This document shows, piece after piece, positions 6,489 through 15,800 of a DNA stretch of 46,640 nucleotides (its first letter is position 1; every line of letters starts with the position of its first letter). The notes beneath the pieces are model-generated. The model ran no database searches. It worked only from the letters and a program-made list of their open reading frames with translations, and had not been told where the DNA came from. The translations under genes were made by a program, and so were the position numbers. The stretch spans positions 1-46,640 of the forward strand of contig CAMCXW010000017.1 in the NCBI GenBank assembly GCA_945883625.1. Direction: 5' to 3'. This DNA comes from Spirosoma fluviale. Its GTDB lineage: Bacteria > Bacteroidota > Bacteroidia > Cytophagales > Spirosomataceae.

Positions 6489-6872
6489 TTACCGTTGTTT
6501 TAACTTTGCCTCAATTGAATGCTGTGTGTGCGGAACTAAACGTAAACGTTCTTTTGAAATTAATTTGCCCGACTCAATGCAAACACCATATGTACCGTTT
6601 TTGATACGCATCATGGCATTTTCAAGGCTAGTCGCAAATTTTTGTTGACGTACCGCCAACTGATTTAAACTTTCTTTCTCTTGCGTATTAGCACCATCTT
6701 CCATGACCTTCGAGTTTCCCGATGTATCATCTGTACCTGGATCATTCTTTTTTCGCAACGTTTCGCGTAAATACTTAAGCTCGGCATTGGTCTCGGCCAA
6801 TTTCCCTTGAATGATCGCTTCGAACTCTTTTAATTCGTCAGCTGAATAACGTAGTTTTTCTTCGTTCGCCAT
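6489..6872 (-). CDS. TraR/DksA-family protein lacking the zinc finger cysteines
   Basis: 127 residues. N-terminal coiled coil (about 10-45: DELKEFEAIIQGKLAETNAELKYL), an acidic/Asn linker, then RIKNGTYGVCIESGKLISKERLRLVPHT, aligned with the C4 zinc finger of DksA but with only one Cys left. Bacteroidota homologues commonly show this reduced finger. DksA proteins bind the RNA polymerase secondary channel with ppGpp; whether this one does is inference. ATG 6872 is preferred to an upstream start at 6914 that would lie inside the leader. First gene of an operon with two small membrane proteins. Confidence 0.85.
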   Translation of the reverse strand: MANEEKLRYSADELKEFEAIIQGKLAETNAELKYLRETLRKKNDPGTDDTSGNSKVMEDGANTQEKESLNQLAVRQQKFATSLENAMMRIKNGTYGVCIESGKLISKERLRLVPHTQHSIEAKLKQR

Positions 6873-6945
6873 AATAAAAAAAATTAAATTAAGGTGTAAG
6901 TGACTAATAGTCAAGCACTTGCAAATACAAATTTGTTCGCTTATG

Positions 6946-6953
6946 CAAAGATA
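6946..6953 (-). promoter_or_regulatory. -7 box upstream of the DksA-like operon
   Basis: On the minus strand TATCTTTG fits TANNTTTG, about 74 bp before the ATG at 6872. No convincing -33 box. Confidence 0.4.
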
Positions 6954-6994
6954 AATTTATATAATTGAAATCGACAGGTTCCGTCTATTATTTT

Positions 6995-7546
6995 TTAATC
7001 AATTGATTTTAAGGTATTTGACCAATCTCGGTAGCCTTGAATAGCCAGTGCAATAAACACCGCGTACAAACATGCTGTCCCCCACATTTCTTTCTGAATG
7101 TATAGGCCTACATACAGTACGTCCACCCCAATCCAGATAATCCAATTCACTATTTTTTTCTGTGTCGCTAACCAAGTTGCCCAGACACTAAACCCGGCCA
7201 GCGCCCCATCCAAAAATGGATAAGATGCATCCGGTAAATACCTAGCATGTAAATAGCCTAATCCAAGTCCCATGGCCAACGAAAAAATAACGCCTATGCA
7301 TATATGCGTAACACCAGATCGCTCCGCACGCCAGTTTTGTTCCGATCGATTCCATGTAAATAAACCGATACATCCTAAAACGATAAACAATCCCTGCAAC
7401 TCCATATCCGCATAAAGCTGATTAGTATAAAAGACATAGAGATATACCCCGGAAGAAATGATGTTCCACACCCAAGCTATCCAATGGCGGCGCATGGAAA
7501 AAAATACGCCCAGTAGGGCCGTTGACACACCTATTAACTCAATCAT
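6995..7546 (-). CDS. pnuC: PnuC-type nicotinamide mononucleoside/vitamin transporter
   Basis: 183 residues, about seven predicted membrane helices. Family landmarks: the N-terminal STALLGVFFSMRRHWIAWVWNIISSGVYLYVFY, the W-x-x-x motif region LFTWNRSEQNW, and WLATQKKIVNWIIWIGVDVLYVGLYIQKEMW, whose Trp/Asn-rich loop binds substrate. PnuC proteins facilitate diffusion of nicotinamide riboside and, in subgroups, other vitamins such as thiamine; the substrate here cannot be told. ATG overlaps the nth stop by 4 bp, making it the last gene of a sigma-factor operon. Confidence 0.93.
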   Translation of the reverse strand: MIELIGVSTALLGVFFSMRRHWIAWVWNIISSGVYLYVFYTNQLYADMELQGLFIVLGCIGLFTWNRSEQNWRAERSGVTHICIGVIFSLAMGLGLGYLHARYLPDASYPFLDGALAGFSVWATWLATQKKIVNWIIWIGVDVLYVGLYIQKEMWGTACLYAVFIALAIQGYRDWSNTLKSID

Positions 7547-8190
7547 TTGGGGGTATTTTTAGCAAAATAGGAACAAAAATGACTGATGTCACAAGCCAAA
7601 CAATGTGGCTTGCGCGCCACACAAACATAGCGCCCATGTAATATGAGCCAATGATGCGCCCGAGGAATTATGTCGTTTGGCAAATGCCGAATCAGTGCTT
7701 TTTCAACCAATAAGGGTGTTTTTGCCGTCTGTGGAACTAAGCCCAATCGGCGAGAAACACGATACACATGCGTGTCTACCGCCATGGCCGGTTGGTTATA
7801 CACAACCGATGCAATCACATTAGCCGTTTTACGCCCCACGCCCGGTAAAGTTTGTAAATCATCAATTGTCACGGGAATGGAACCCTGAAATTGGTCAACT
7901 AATTTTTGGCCTAGGCCCAACAAATGTTTTGCTTTATTATTCGGATAGGAAACCGAACGGATATACGAAAAAATTTCATCCACGCTGGAATCCGCAAGCG
8001 CTTGTGGATCCGGAAATCGATTAAAAAGAGCCGGCGTGATCTGGTTGATACGTTTATCGGTGCACTGTGCGGAAAGTACCACGGCCACCAACAACTCAAA
8101 AGGATTACGATAATGCAATTCCGTCTCCGCCTCGGGAAAAGAGGTGGAAAAATGCGCGATAAAAGCTTGAAATCGTTCCTTCTTCTGCAT
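7543..8190 (-). CDS. nth: Endonuclease III (DNA glycosylase/AP lyase)
   Basis: 215 residues. Bifunctional glycosylase for oxidised pyrimidines in base excision repair. Seen: helix-hairpin-helix LPGVGRKTANV with catalytic Lys121, catalytic Asp139 in AVDTHVYRV, and the 4Fe-4S cluster loop with Cys190, 197, 200 and 206 (spacing 6, 2, 5). ATG 8190 puts the conserved PFELL at residue 30, as in E. coli Nth; the TTG twelve codons upstream is not needed. Gene lies 38 bp after a small ORF of the sigma operon and overlaps pnuC by 4 bp. Confidence 0.96.
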   Translation of the reverse strand: MQKKERFQAFIAHFSTSFPEAETELHYRNPFELLVAVVLSAQCTDKRINQITPALFNRFPDPQALADSSVDEIFSYIRSVSYPNNKAKHLLGLGQKLVDQFQGSIPVTIDDLQTLPGVGRKTANVIASVVYNQPAMAVDTHVYRVSRRLGLVPQTAKTPLLVEKALIRHLPNDIIPRAHHWLILHGRYVCVARKPHCLACDISHFCSYFAKNTPK

Positions 8191-8228
8191 GTGTTGAATT
8201 TCATGCAAATTAAGAAACAATTTCAAGA

Positions 8229-8441
8229 TTAGGATTTAATCGACTCTTTGTGTTTTGAATACGCGAGGATTCGATCGACGACACGATCAGCGGGCTCGTA
8301 AGCCGCTTGATCTAATGCGTTTTTGACCTGGTTAAAGGACGCTAACTCCGAGCGTTCTTTGGCAGATAAATTTTGGGTGAAGCCCGATTCAGGCTCATAC
8401 AAATTTTTAATGAGGTCATTTGGGGTAAAGCTTTGCGTCAT
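8229..8441 (-). CDS. Small hydrophilic protein overlapping the ECF sigma gene
   Basis: 70 residues, starting at ATG 8441, 26 bp inside the end of the sigma-factor gene. No membrane segment, no cysteines; helical and charged, with SAKERSELASFNQVKNALDQAAYEPADRVVDRILAYSK as the most structured part. I do not recognise a family. The position directly behind an ECF sigma, with overlap, is where an anti-sigma usually sits, but it is too small for a membrane anti-sigma; a soluble sigma-binding protein is one possibility. Confidence 0.7.
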   Translation of the reverse strand: MTQSFTPNDLIKNLYEPESGFTQNLSAKERSELASFNQVKNALDQAAYEPADRVVDRILAYSKHKESIKS

Positions 8442-9015
8442 AGGCAATCTCTTGTTTTGTTAGCATTTTCCTCAAGTTGATAAGCGCATAGCGCATTCTT
8501 CCCAAGGCCGTATTGATGCTCACACCCGTTTGATCCGCGATTTCTTGAAAACTTAAGTCTTCATAATGCCGCATGATCAACACTTCGCGTTGTTCATCAG
8601 GTAATTTTTTGATCAATTCCCGCACATTTGCGACTTGATCTGCCTTCAATTGTATGTCCTCAACCGAGTCCTCTGCAAATTGAAAACTGTTAAACAATTT
8701 CGACCCGTCCTCCAGCACAATTGTTGGATAACGTTTCTCCTTCCGGAAATAATCGATCGCCATGTTGTGCGCAATACGCAGAATCCAAGGTAAAAATTTC
8801 CCTTCTTCATTGTATCGCCCAGACTTCATCACGTCGATGGCCTTAATATAGGCTTCCTGCATTAGGTCTTCCGCTACATAGCGGTCCTTGACGATCAGGT
8901 AAATAGTTGTGTACACTTTGGATTTACTACGTTTGACTAATGTCTCAAACGCTTTATCGTCCCCTTGGATGTAAGCTGATAATAAAGCCGCATCGCTAAC
9001 CTGAATTTTAATCAT
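8416..9015 (-). CDS. ECF-type RNA polymerase sigma factor
   Basis: 199 residues. Region 2: DDKAFETLVKRSKSKVYTTIYLIVKDRYVAEDLMQEAYIKAI...FLPWILRIAHNMAIDYFRKEKR (about 18-98), and region 4: LPDEQREVLIMRHYEDLSFQEIADQTGVSINTALGRMRYALINLRKML (about 138-186), the helix-turn-helix that reads the -35 region. Monodomain sigma-70 of the extracytoplasmic-function class. A good promoter lies upstream and a 90-nt leader precedes ATG 9015. Regulon unknown; co-transcribed nth and pnuC hint at DNA damage or NAD economy, which is inference only. Confidence 0.94.
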   Translation of the reverse strand: MIKIQVSDAALLSAYIQGDDKAFETLVKRSKSKVYTTIYLIVKDRYVAEDLMQEAYIKAIDVMKSGRYNEEGKFLPWILRIAHNMAIDYFRKEKRYPTIVLEDGSKLFNSFQFAEDSVEDIQLKADQVANVRELIKKLPDEQREVLIMRHYEDLSFQEIADQTGVSINTALGRMRYALINLRKMLTKQEIAYDAKLYPK

Positions 9016-9110
9016 AAAATTTCAAAATTGTTAACGTAGAACTTTATCTCATATTGTATCTCCTATTGATTATTTGAACGAATTTTTTGATTGTTACCTC
9101 TTGGGCCGGC

Positions 9111-9140
9111 CAAAAGTAGATAAATCTTTTGTAAAACAAA
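9111..9140 (-). promoter_or_regulatory. Promoter of the sigma/nth/pnuC operon
   Basis: Minus strand: TTTG (9140-9137), 18 bp, TACTTTTG (9118-9111), a close match to the Bacteroidota TTTG/TANNTTTG promoter. Confidence 0.7.
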
Positions 9141-9193
9141 ATTTTGAAAATGATTTTATGCCAAGTGGTGTATCACAATTTCCAATAAATCAT

Positions 9194-9201
9194 TATTTTT
9201 G
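9194..9201 (+). promoter_or_regulatory. -7 box for the duplicated-domain secreted protein
   Basis: TATTTTTG fits TANNTTTG and lies 24 bp before the ATG at 9226. The 210-bp gap 9016-9225 holds only this and the divergent sigma promoter. Confidence 0.55.
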
Positions 9202-9225
9202 TCAAAATTTAACTTAAAATAACAT

Positions 9226-9831
9226 ATGAAAAAATTATTCTTCCTAGGCCTAATGCTAGCGGGTTCATTCGCAGGTTTGGCTCAAACAGGAACTTCCGCA
9301 GATTATACCGGAGTTTTTAAATTAGACGAAAATCCGTACGTAAAATCATTTGCCATTTCAATTAAAGAAGGAAAAGTTATGTTGGCAGCCGAAGGATATC
9401 CCGAAGCAGAATTGACTCCAGGCAAGCAAGCAGATCAATATGATTTAGCTAGCATGAACGCTACAATTACTTTTGTCCGCGATGCAGGTGTTGTAAAAGG
9501 GATCAAAATCGAAGCGCAAGGTCAAGTACTTGCTGGAAAAAAAGAAGGTGGAGCGAGTTTAGCTGATTATGCAGCTACGTTTAAAATGGCCGATAATGAA
9601 TATGTGAAGAAAATTATTATTGAGATTAAAGATGGTTCTTTGCAGTTGAGCTCGGATGCAAATCCAACCGAGGGAGCCGTATTAAAAGCAGGGAAAACAG
9701 CCGATGTATTTACGACTACAATTCAGGGATACGATGCAGATATCATCTTTTCACGGGCATCTGGAAAAGTAGCTAACATCAAATTATCCGTTGCTGGCGG
9801 TCAAGTTGTTCTAACAGGCGATCGTGAGTAA
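9226..9831 (+). CDS. Secreted protein built of two tandem ~84-residue repeats
   Basis: 201 residues with a signal peptide (MKKLFFLGLMLAGSFAGLAQ). The mature part is an internal duplication: DYTGVFKLDENPYVKSFAIS...GKQADQYD...GVVKGIKIEAQGQVLAGKKE (about 26-106) and DYAATFKMADNEYVKKIIIE...GKTADVFT...GKVANIKLSVAGGQVVLTGDRE (about 113-201). Each copy is beta-rich with an F-K-(L/M)-x-(D/E)-N-x-Y-V-K entry motif, similar in general layout to small domains appended to bacterial beta-lactamase-like hydrolases (DUF3471-like), but I cannot claim the family. Own promoter and terminator make it monocistronic. Periplasmic or surface location; function unknown. Confidence 0.82.
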   Translation: MKKLFFLGLMLAGSFAGLAQTGTSADYTGVFKLDENPYVKSFAISIKEGKVMLAAEGYPEAELTPGKQADQYDLASMNATITFVRDAGVVKGIKIEAQGQVLAGKKEGGASLADYAATFKMADNEYVKKIIIEIKDGSLQLSSDANPTEGAVLKAGKTADVFTTTIQGYDADIIFSRASGKVANIKLSVAGGQVVLTGDRE

Positions 9832-9840
9832 TTATTTTTC

Positions 9841-9880
9841 AATCCAGGCGCCGGGTCATCCCGCGCCTGGATTTTATTTT
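9841..9880 (+). terminator. Strong intrinsic terminator
   Basis: AATCCAGGCG (9841-9850) pairs with CGCCTGGATT, with inner CGGG/CCCG pairing, followed by TTTATTTT. The 3' end overlaps the stop of the convergent pdxJ. Confidence 0.9.
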
Positions 9881-10590
9881 AACGATCGTTTATACAACTG
9901 AATCGTATTTTCCAATCCAAAGTACAAGGCATCGCAAATCAACGCATGCCCAATTGAAACCTCATCTAAAGGTGTCACATTGGCTTTAAAAAAGGCCAAA
10001 TTCTCCAAACTCAAATCGTGTCCCGCATTAATTCCTAGGCCCAACTGCGCCGCGCGAAAAGCAGCTTTTCGATAAGCCGAAACAGCTTGTGTCGGATTCT
10101 CACCAAACATTTCCGCATACGGTTCCGTGTACAATTCAATGCGATCCGTACCAGTAGTCGCCGCCGCTTCGATCATCTCTATCACCGGATCCACAAAAAT
10201 CGAGGTTCGAATGCCTGCCGACTTAAATTTCGCTATTAATGATTGCAACAAGCTTTGGTGCTGAATAGTGTCCCAACCATGATTCGAGGTGATTTGGCCT
10301 AACACGTCCGGAACTAAAGTGACTTGTTCAGGTCTGACCTCTAAAACTAAGTCAATAAATGACTGTTCCATCGGATTGCCCTCTATATTGAATTCAGTCG
10401 TCACAACTTCCTTTAGCGCACGAACATCCGCATAGCGAATGTGGCGTTCATCCGGACGCGGATGCACCGTAATGCCCTCCGCCCCAAAGCGCTCACAATC
10501 CAAGGCCACCTGAATGACATCCGGGTTATTGCCCCCCCGCGCATTGCGCAGCGTCGCAATCTTATTGATATTTACACTAAGTCTAGTCAT
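9874..10590 (-). CDS. pdxJ: Pyridoxine 5'-phosphate synthase
   Basis: 238 residues, standard length. PdxJ condenses 1-deoxyxylulose 5-phosphate with 3-amino-2-oxopropyl phosphate to pyridoxine 5'-phosphate, in the DXP-dependent vitamin B6 route. Seen: N-terminal [73 protein letters not shown] and EVSIGHALI, i.e. the phosphate and substrate-binding loops of the TIM barrel. It follows asd on the same strand but with a terminator between them. Confidence 0.97.
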   Translation of the reverse strand: MTRLSVNINKIATLRNARGGNNPDVIQVALDCERFGAEGITVHPRPDERHIRYADVRALKEVVTTEFNIEGNPMEQSFIDLVLEVRPEQVTLVPDVLGQITSNHGWDTIQHQSLLQSLIAKFKSAGIRTSIFVDPVIEMIEAAATTGTDRIELYTEPYAEMFGENPTQAVSAYRKAAFRAAQLGLGINAGHDLSLENLAFFKANVTPLDEVSIGHALICDALYFGLENTIQLYKRSLK

Positions 10591-10592
10591 AG

Positions 10593-10621
10593 CTAAAAAA
10601 AGGCCGATGTAACCGGCCTTT
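10593..10621 (-). terminator. Terminator after asd
   Basis: AAAGGCCG/CGGCCTTT hairpin (10599-10621) followed on the minus strand by a run of T, 5 bp after the asd stop and 3 bp before the pdxJ start. Confidence 0.85.
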
Positions 10622-10625
10622 CTGT

Positions 10626-11615
10626 TTAAATCAAGTTGTGTGCCGCTAAATACTCCGCAATCTGTACGGCATTCGTCGCCGCACCCTTACGTAGATTGTC
10701 GGCGACAATCCAGACGTTCAACGTATTTTTCTGCGACTCATCCCGACGAATACGTCCCACAAATACTTCATCTTTTCCATGTGCCGTAATCGGCATCGGA
10801 TACACGAAATTCTTTGGATCATCTTGAACGATAATGCCTTCCTCTTTTTCCAAAATCGCACGCACCTCCGCTAAATCAAAATCATTCTCAAATTCAATGT
10901 TCACCGCCTCCGAGTGTCCCCCAATCGTAGGGATACGCACCGTCGTCGCCGTTACCTGAATCGACTCATCCATCATGATTTTTTTCGTTTCCAAAATCAT
11001 CTTCATCTCCTCCTTCGTATAGCCATTCTCCAAAAACACGTCGATATGGGGTAATACGTTCAAGTCAATTTTATGTGGATAAACTTTTGGACCTTCTTTG
11101 CCCGCCCGCTCATCGAACAGCTGGTCAACCGCCGCTTTTCCGGTGCCGGTCACCGACTGATATGTCGACACAACCACGCGCTTAATTTTATATTTTTTGT
11201 GCAATGGATTTAACACCACCACCATTTGAATCGTCGAACAATTCGGGTTAGCAATAATCTTATCTGCTGGCGTTAAGGTATTCGCGTTGATTTCTGGAAC
11301 CACTAATTTCTTCGTTGGGTCCATGCGCCACGCCGATGAATTATCCACCACAGTAATGCCTGCTGCCGCAAATTTAGGGGCCATTTCCAAGGAAGAGCTC
11401 CCCCCTGCAGAAAAAATCGCTACATTGGGTTTCATGGCAATCGCTGTCTCATAGCCTAAAACCGCGTATTCTTTTCCCTTAAAGGAAATCTTTTTACCAA
11501 TCGAGCGCTCAGAGGCAACTGGAATGATTTCAGAGACTGGGAAATTACGCTCTGCTAATACTTTTAAGATTTCGCCGCCAACCAATCCCGTGGCGCCTAC
11601 AACAGCAACTTTCAT
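10626..11615 (-). CDS. asd: Aspartate-semialdehyde dehydrogenase
   Basis: 329 residues. NADPH-dependent reduction of aspartyl phosphate to aspartate semialdehyde, the branch point to lysine/diaminopimelate, threonine and methionine. Seen: nucleotide site [12 protein letters not shown] (residues 6-17), [17 protein letters not shown], catalytic Cys126 in NPNCSTIQM, the second-half motif [11 protein letters not shown], and the substrate-binding [19 protein letters not shown] with the conserved His. Ten bases downstream of a hypothetical exported protein. Confidence 0.97.
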   Translation of the reverse strand: MKVAVVGATGLVGGEILKVLAERNFPVSEIIPVASERSIGKKISFKGKEYAVLGYETAIAMKPNVAIFSAGGSSSLEMAPKFAAAGITVVDNSSAWRMDPTKKLVVPEINANTLTPADKIIANPNCSTIQMVVVLNPLHKKYKIKRVVVSTYQSVTGTGKAAVDQLFDERAGKEGPKVYPHKIDLNVLPHIDVFLENGYTKEEMKMILETKKIMMDESIQVTATTVRIPTIGGHSEAVNIEFENDFDLAEVRAILEKEEGIIVQDDPKNFVYPMPITAHGKDEVFVGRIRRDESQKNTLNVWIVADNLRKGAATNAVQIAEYLAAHNLI

Positions 11616-11625
11616 GTTTATTTTA

Positions 11626-12135
11626 TTAAAAATTATACTTCCATTGTAATGCCAACGACGACCCGGAGGTCGGGGTAGTCGGCGTAAATTCCAAACTCAA
11701 TTGCGGACTTGTTTTAGCCAACGAGTTATATCGAGATAAAGCCTTATTTAAATGCCGCATACTTACTGTTCCTAAATAAAAATTAATTAAGGCCGCCGCT
11801 CCCACGGTCGACAACGAAAATCCGTTGGATACTTTTCCCGGATAAAGCCAGGAATAAATGGATATACCAGCCCCCGCGCTTGAAATCCAATTCATTAGAT
11901 TTCGCTTCGATTTAAACCGATAAAACTCCAAACTCACCTCGGGGTCTTTCGATTCAAGTAAGGGAATTTGCAAGGCCAACGGATTATCAATTACCTGACG
12001 CTTGTAGACATACTTTTTCCTAAAACCTTGTTGGATCGGCTCAATTGAGTACAAACGTTCATTTCCTTCCCCCTGCGCAATCACTTGGACCGACATGAGC
12101 ACGAAAAAAATGATAAATAAAGGCCAAATTTTCAC
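11626..12135 (-). CDS. Exported hypothetical protein
   Basis: 169 residues, unrecognised. N-terminal signal (MKIWPLFIIFFVLMSVQVIAQ). The mature part has two mildly hydrophobic segments in the middle (MNWISSAGAGISIYSWLY and FSLSTVGAAALINFYLG) and ends with a beta-strand pattern SSLALQWKYNF, with terminal Phe, as in small outer-membrane-associated Bacteroidota proteins. It lies between 5-formyl-THF cyclo-ligase and asd in one orientation with short gaps (36 and 10 bp), so it is likely co-transcribed, but no functional link is evident. Confidence 0.75.
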   Translation of the reverse strand: MKIWPLFIIFFVLMSVQVIAQGEGNERLYSIEPIQQGFRKKYVYKRQVIDNPLALQIPLLESKDPEVSLEFYRFKSKRNLMNWISSAGAGISIYSWLYPGKVSNGFSLSTVGAAALINFYLGTVSMRHLNKALSRYNSLAKTSPQLSLEFTPTTPTSGSSLALQWKYNF

Positions 12136-12171
12136 AAATCAACGCGTTTTTGTAGCCCGCAAAATTAGGGC

Positions 12172-12783
12172 TTATCTCGTTGAATCAAAAGGATTTTTGC
12201 GATAAAATCCGTCGAAAAGATGTAGGCCCGTAGGCGAAATACACAAGTCTAACGGGATATCATGCGCCTCTACATCATCAATACGCTGCACAGGTTCATC
12301 TAAACAGACGCCAATTTTTAGGGTGTCAGGCCGACAATCCTGCAAAAATCGGTCGTAAAATCCTTTGCCGTACCCGACGCGATTTCCGTTAGCATCAAAG
12401 GCCAATAGGGGAATAATCACGAGGTCAATGTCTGCCATGTTAACTTTTTGGCATAATTCCGGATCAGGTTCCTGAATTCCCAAAGCTGAAGTCAGCAAAG
12501 AATCGTTTGATTGCACCTGATAAGCAACCATATCATGTTCATTTTCGACTCTCGGAAAACAAAGCTGATGCCCCAATGACTCCAATGTTTCATGGATAAA
12601 TGACATGTGAACTTCCCGGCGCTCCACAATCGGCTGGAAACTCATGATGCGATGCGGCAGCTGAAAGCTCGTAATGAAATCCATAAACTCTTGTTGGAGC
12701 GACTCATTCAACAAACCAAACACATGCTCCGACACATTTTTGCGTCGGGCTAATGCAAGTTGACGGAGGCGTGATTTGTTCAT
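12172..12783 (-). CDS. 5-formyltetrahydrofolate cyclo-ligase
   Basis: 203 residues, typical length. ATP-dependent conversion of 5-formyl-THF to 5,10-methenyl-THF, clearing an inhibitor of folate enzymes. Seen: N-terminal KSRLRQLALARRKNV (basic, ATP-binding), ALGIQEPDPE, DLVIIPLLAFDANGNRVGYGKGFYDRFL, which is the family signature (G-Y-G-x-G-x-Y-D-R), and HDIPLDLCISPTG. Often annotated ygfA/fau. Divergent from ileS across 80 bp. Confidence 0.94.
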   Translation of the reverse strand: MNKSRLRQLALARRKNVSEHVFGLLNESLQQEFMDFITSFQLPHRIMSFQPIVERREVHMSFIHETLESLGHQLCFPRVENEHDMVAYQVQSNDSLLTSALGIQEPDPELCQKVNMADIDLVIIPLLAFDANGNRVGYGKGFYDRFLQDCRPDTLKIGVCLDEPVQRIDDVEAHDIPLDLCISPTGLHLFDGFYRKNPFDSTR

Positions 12784-12815
12784 AGATAGAGCCTTAACTA
12801 TTGGTTATTTTTTCT

Positions 12816-12823
12816 TATTTTTG
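12816..12823 (+). promoter_or_regulatory. -7 box of the ileS promoter
   Basis: TATTTTTG fits TANNTTTG. Transcription would begin near 12828, 36 bp before the GTG at 12864, which excludes the upstream start at 12801. Confidence 0.55.
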
Positions 12824-12863
12824 CCTCAATTTTGCCGATTATTTCATAAAAAACAACAAGACT

Positions 12864-15800
12864 GTGGCCTTTAAGGAATACAAAAATTTGGATTATGCTG
12901 CCGTGGCAGACGAGGTTCTAAATTTCTGGAATGAGAATGATATTTTTGAGAAGTCTATTTCTTCTCGAGAGGGGAAGCCTACGTTTACCTTTTTCGAAGG
13001 TCCACCTTCTGCAAACGGTACACCCGGGATTCACCACGTGATGGCGCGTACCATCAAAGATATTTTTTGCCGTTACCAAACCCTCAAAGGAAAACAAGTA
13101 AAACGAAAAGGCGGTTGGGATACCCACGGCCTTCCTGTCGAACTACAAGTTGAAAAAGAATTAGGCATCACCAAAGAAGACATCGGAAAGTCAATTTCCG
13201 TCGAAGAATACAACCAAAAATGCCGCGAAACGGTCATGAAATTCACAGATCAGTGGAATGATTTGACGCAAAAAATGGGCTATTGGGTGGATCTCGATAA
13301 TCCCTATGTCACCTACCAAACTCCCTACATCGAGAGTGTTTGGAACTTGTTAAAGCGACTTTATGACAAAGGATTACTCTATAAAGGATATACAATTCAG
13401 CCCTATTCACCGGCAGCCGGAACCGGTTTGTCGTCGCATGAATTAAACCAACCGGGCTGTTATCGGGATGTGAAAGACACGTCGTTGACCGCTCAATTTG
13501 AGGTTTCAAAAACAGCGAAATCCACATTCCTTTTCGAAAAATCAGCGGGTGCTCCCGTTTATATTTTAGCCTGGACGACGACTCCGTGGACTTTGCCTTC
13601 CAACGCTGCACTGACTGCTGGAAAAAATATTGCTTACGTTTTAGTCAAGACATTTAATCCATATACTTACCTGCCTGTTCATGTTGTATTAGCGAAGGAT
13701 TTGGTAAAGAACTATTTCCAAGCTGCGGCTGAAAATGGAGATTTTGAGGCTTATCAAGCCGCTGAAAAAAAACCAGCCACTATACCTTACAGCATTGTAG
13801 ATACTTTCAAGGGCGCTGATATAGACGGAGTGGAATACCTGCAATTAATGCCCTACGTACAGCCGAAAACACCTGCTTTTCGTGTCATACTAGGTGATTT
13901 TGTGACGACGGAAGATGGAACGGGAATTGTGCATACAGCGCCTACGTTTGGTGCGGATGACTTTCGGGTGTCCCAACAAAACAATATTCCGGCCATTATG
14001 GTGACGGATGAAAATGGGAAGGATGTCCCGCTGGTGAACCGACAAGGATGTTTTGTGCAAGAAGTAACAGATTATGCCCTTGAGCCTGTAAAAGAGGCAT
14101 ATTTGACGGAAGAGGAGAGAGAAGCGGCTAAAATCAAACAAGGAAGAGATAAATATTTATCGGTGGATGAGCGCATCGCGATCCAATTAAAAACCGAAAA
14201 TAAAGCGTTCAACGTACAGAAATTTGATCACCCCTATCCGCATTGTTGGCGCACCGACAAGCCTGTCCTTTACTACCCATTAGATTCCTGGTTCATCAAA
14301 ACGACCGCGGTAAAAGACAAATTGATTGAATTGAATAATACCATCAATTGGAAACCTGAATCAACCGGAACGGGTCGTTTCGGAAACTGGTTGGAAAATT
14401 TAGTGGATTGGAATTTGTCTCGCTCTCGCTATTGGGGAACGCCTTTGCCGATCTGGCGGACGGAAGATGGTTCGGAAGAACTATGTTTTGGTTCGGTTGA
14501 AGATTTAGTTCAGGCCTTACAAGCAGCGCTGAATTCAGGAAAATTAAACGCGGAACAAATCACAGGAAACGAAGCATTTATCGCCGCTGCGAAGGCGGGA
14601 GAAGCGGATTTACATCGTCCCTATGTGGATACTATTTTTGTGTTAAGTGCCTCTGGAATCGTGATGGGGCGGGAATTAGATTTGATCGATGTGTGGTTTG
14701 ATTCAGGTGCGATGCCTTTCGCACAATGGCATTATCCATTTGAAAATCAAGATATATTTAAGCAGTCTTATCCAGCGGATTTCATCTCGGAAGGGGTGGA
14801 CCAAACGCGCGGTTGGTTCTTCACCTTGCACGCTATTTCGGCCATGGTGGAAGAGTCAGTAGCATTTAAAAATGTCGTTTCTACTGGATTAGTGCTAGAT
14901 AAAAATGGCAACAAAATGTCCAAACGTTTGGGCAACGCCATTGATCCTTTTGATACGCTTTCGAAATATGGAGCGGACCCGACGCGCTGGTATATGATTA
15001 CCAATGCGCAGCCATGGGACAACTTGAAATTTGACTTAGCTGGGATTACAGAGGTTCGTAACAAGTTCTTTGGAACGTTAACCAATACCTATAATTTCTT
15101 TGCACTCTATGCGAATTTGGATGGTTTTTCTCCCGAAGTTCACGGGGTAACGTCTCCTAATTTGACCGAGTTAGACCGCTGGATTTTATCGAAATTGAGC
15201 AGTTTAGTGGCTGAAGTTGACGAAGCTTTTGCCGCTTACGAGCCTACGAAAGCAGGTCGTGCGGTGCAGGATTTTGTGTGTGATCATTTGTCCAACTGGT
15301 ATGTGCGTTTATCGAGACGTCGCTTCTGGAATCCGGAGGATACCAACCAAGGAATTTCGCCGGATAAGGCAGCAGCTTATCAAACGTTATATACGTGTTT
15401 AGCGACTGCAGCCCAACTCATGTCGCCGATCGCGCCGTTTTACGGGGATTGGTTATACAAGAATTTGACGGGAGAAGAGTCGGTGCATTTGACCAACTTT
15501 ACCACCGTCAATGACTCGTGGAGAAATCCAGATTTGGAAGCTTCGATGGACATGGCGCAACGCATTTGTTCGCTCGTACACTCGTTGCGGAAGGTGCATA
15601 AATTGAAAGTGCGTCAGCCTTTGGCGCAAGTTTTAGTTCCTGTTTTGCAAGAATCTGTGCGTGAGCAAATTCGCCGCGTGGAAGATTTAATCAAGTCGGA
15701 GGTGAATGTCAAAATGGTCAATTACCTAGATGACGCCTCGGGTGTTTTAAGCAAAAAAGTAAAGCCAAATTTCAAGGCTTTAGGGCCAAAATTCGGGAAA

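Noticed and set aside
12784-12863. ileS start at 12801
   Set aside because: This stretch carries the -7 box at 12816-12823, so GTG 12864 is used.
12780-12870. Replication origin suggested by change of strand composition
   Set aside because: The change follows the switch in gene orientation between the folate gene and ileS; no DnaA boxes or origin genes seen.
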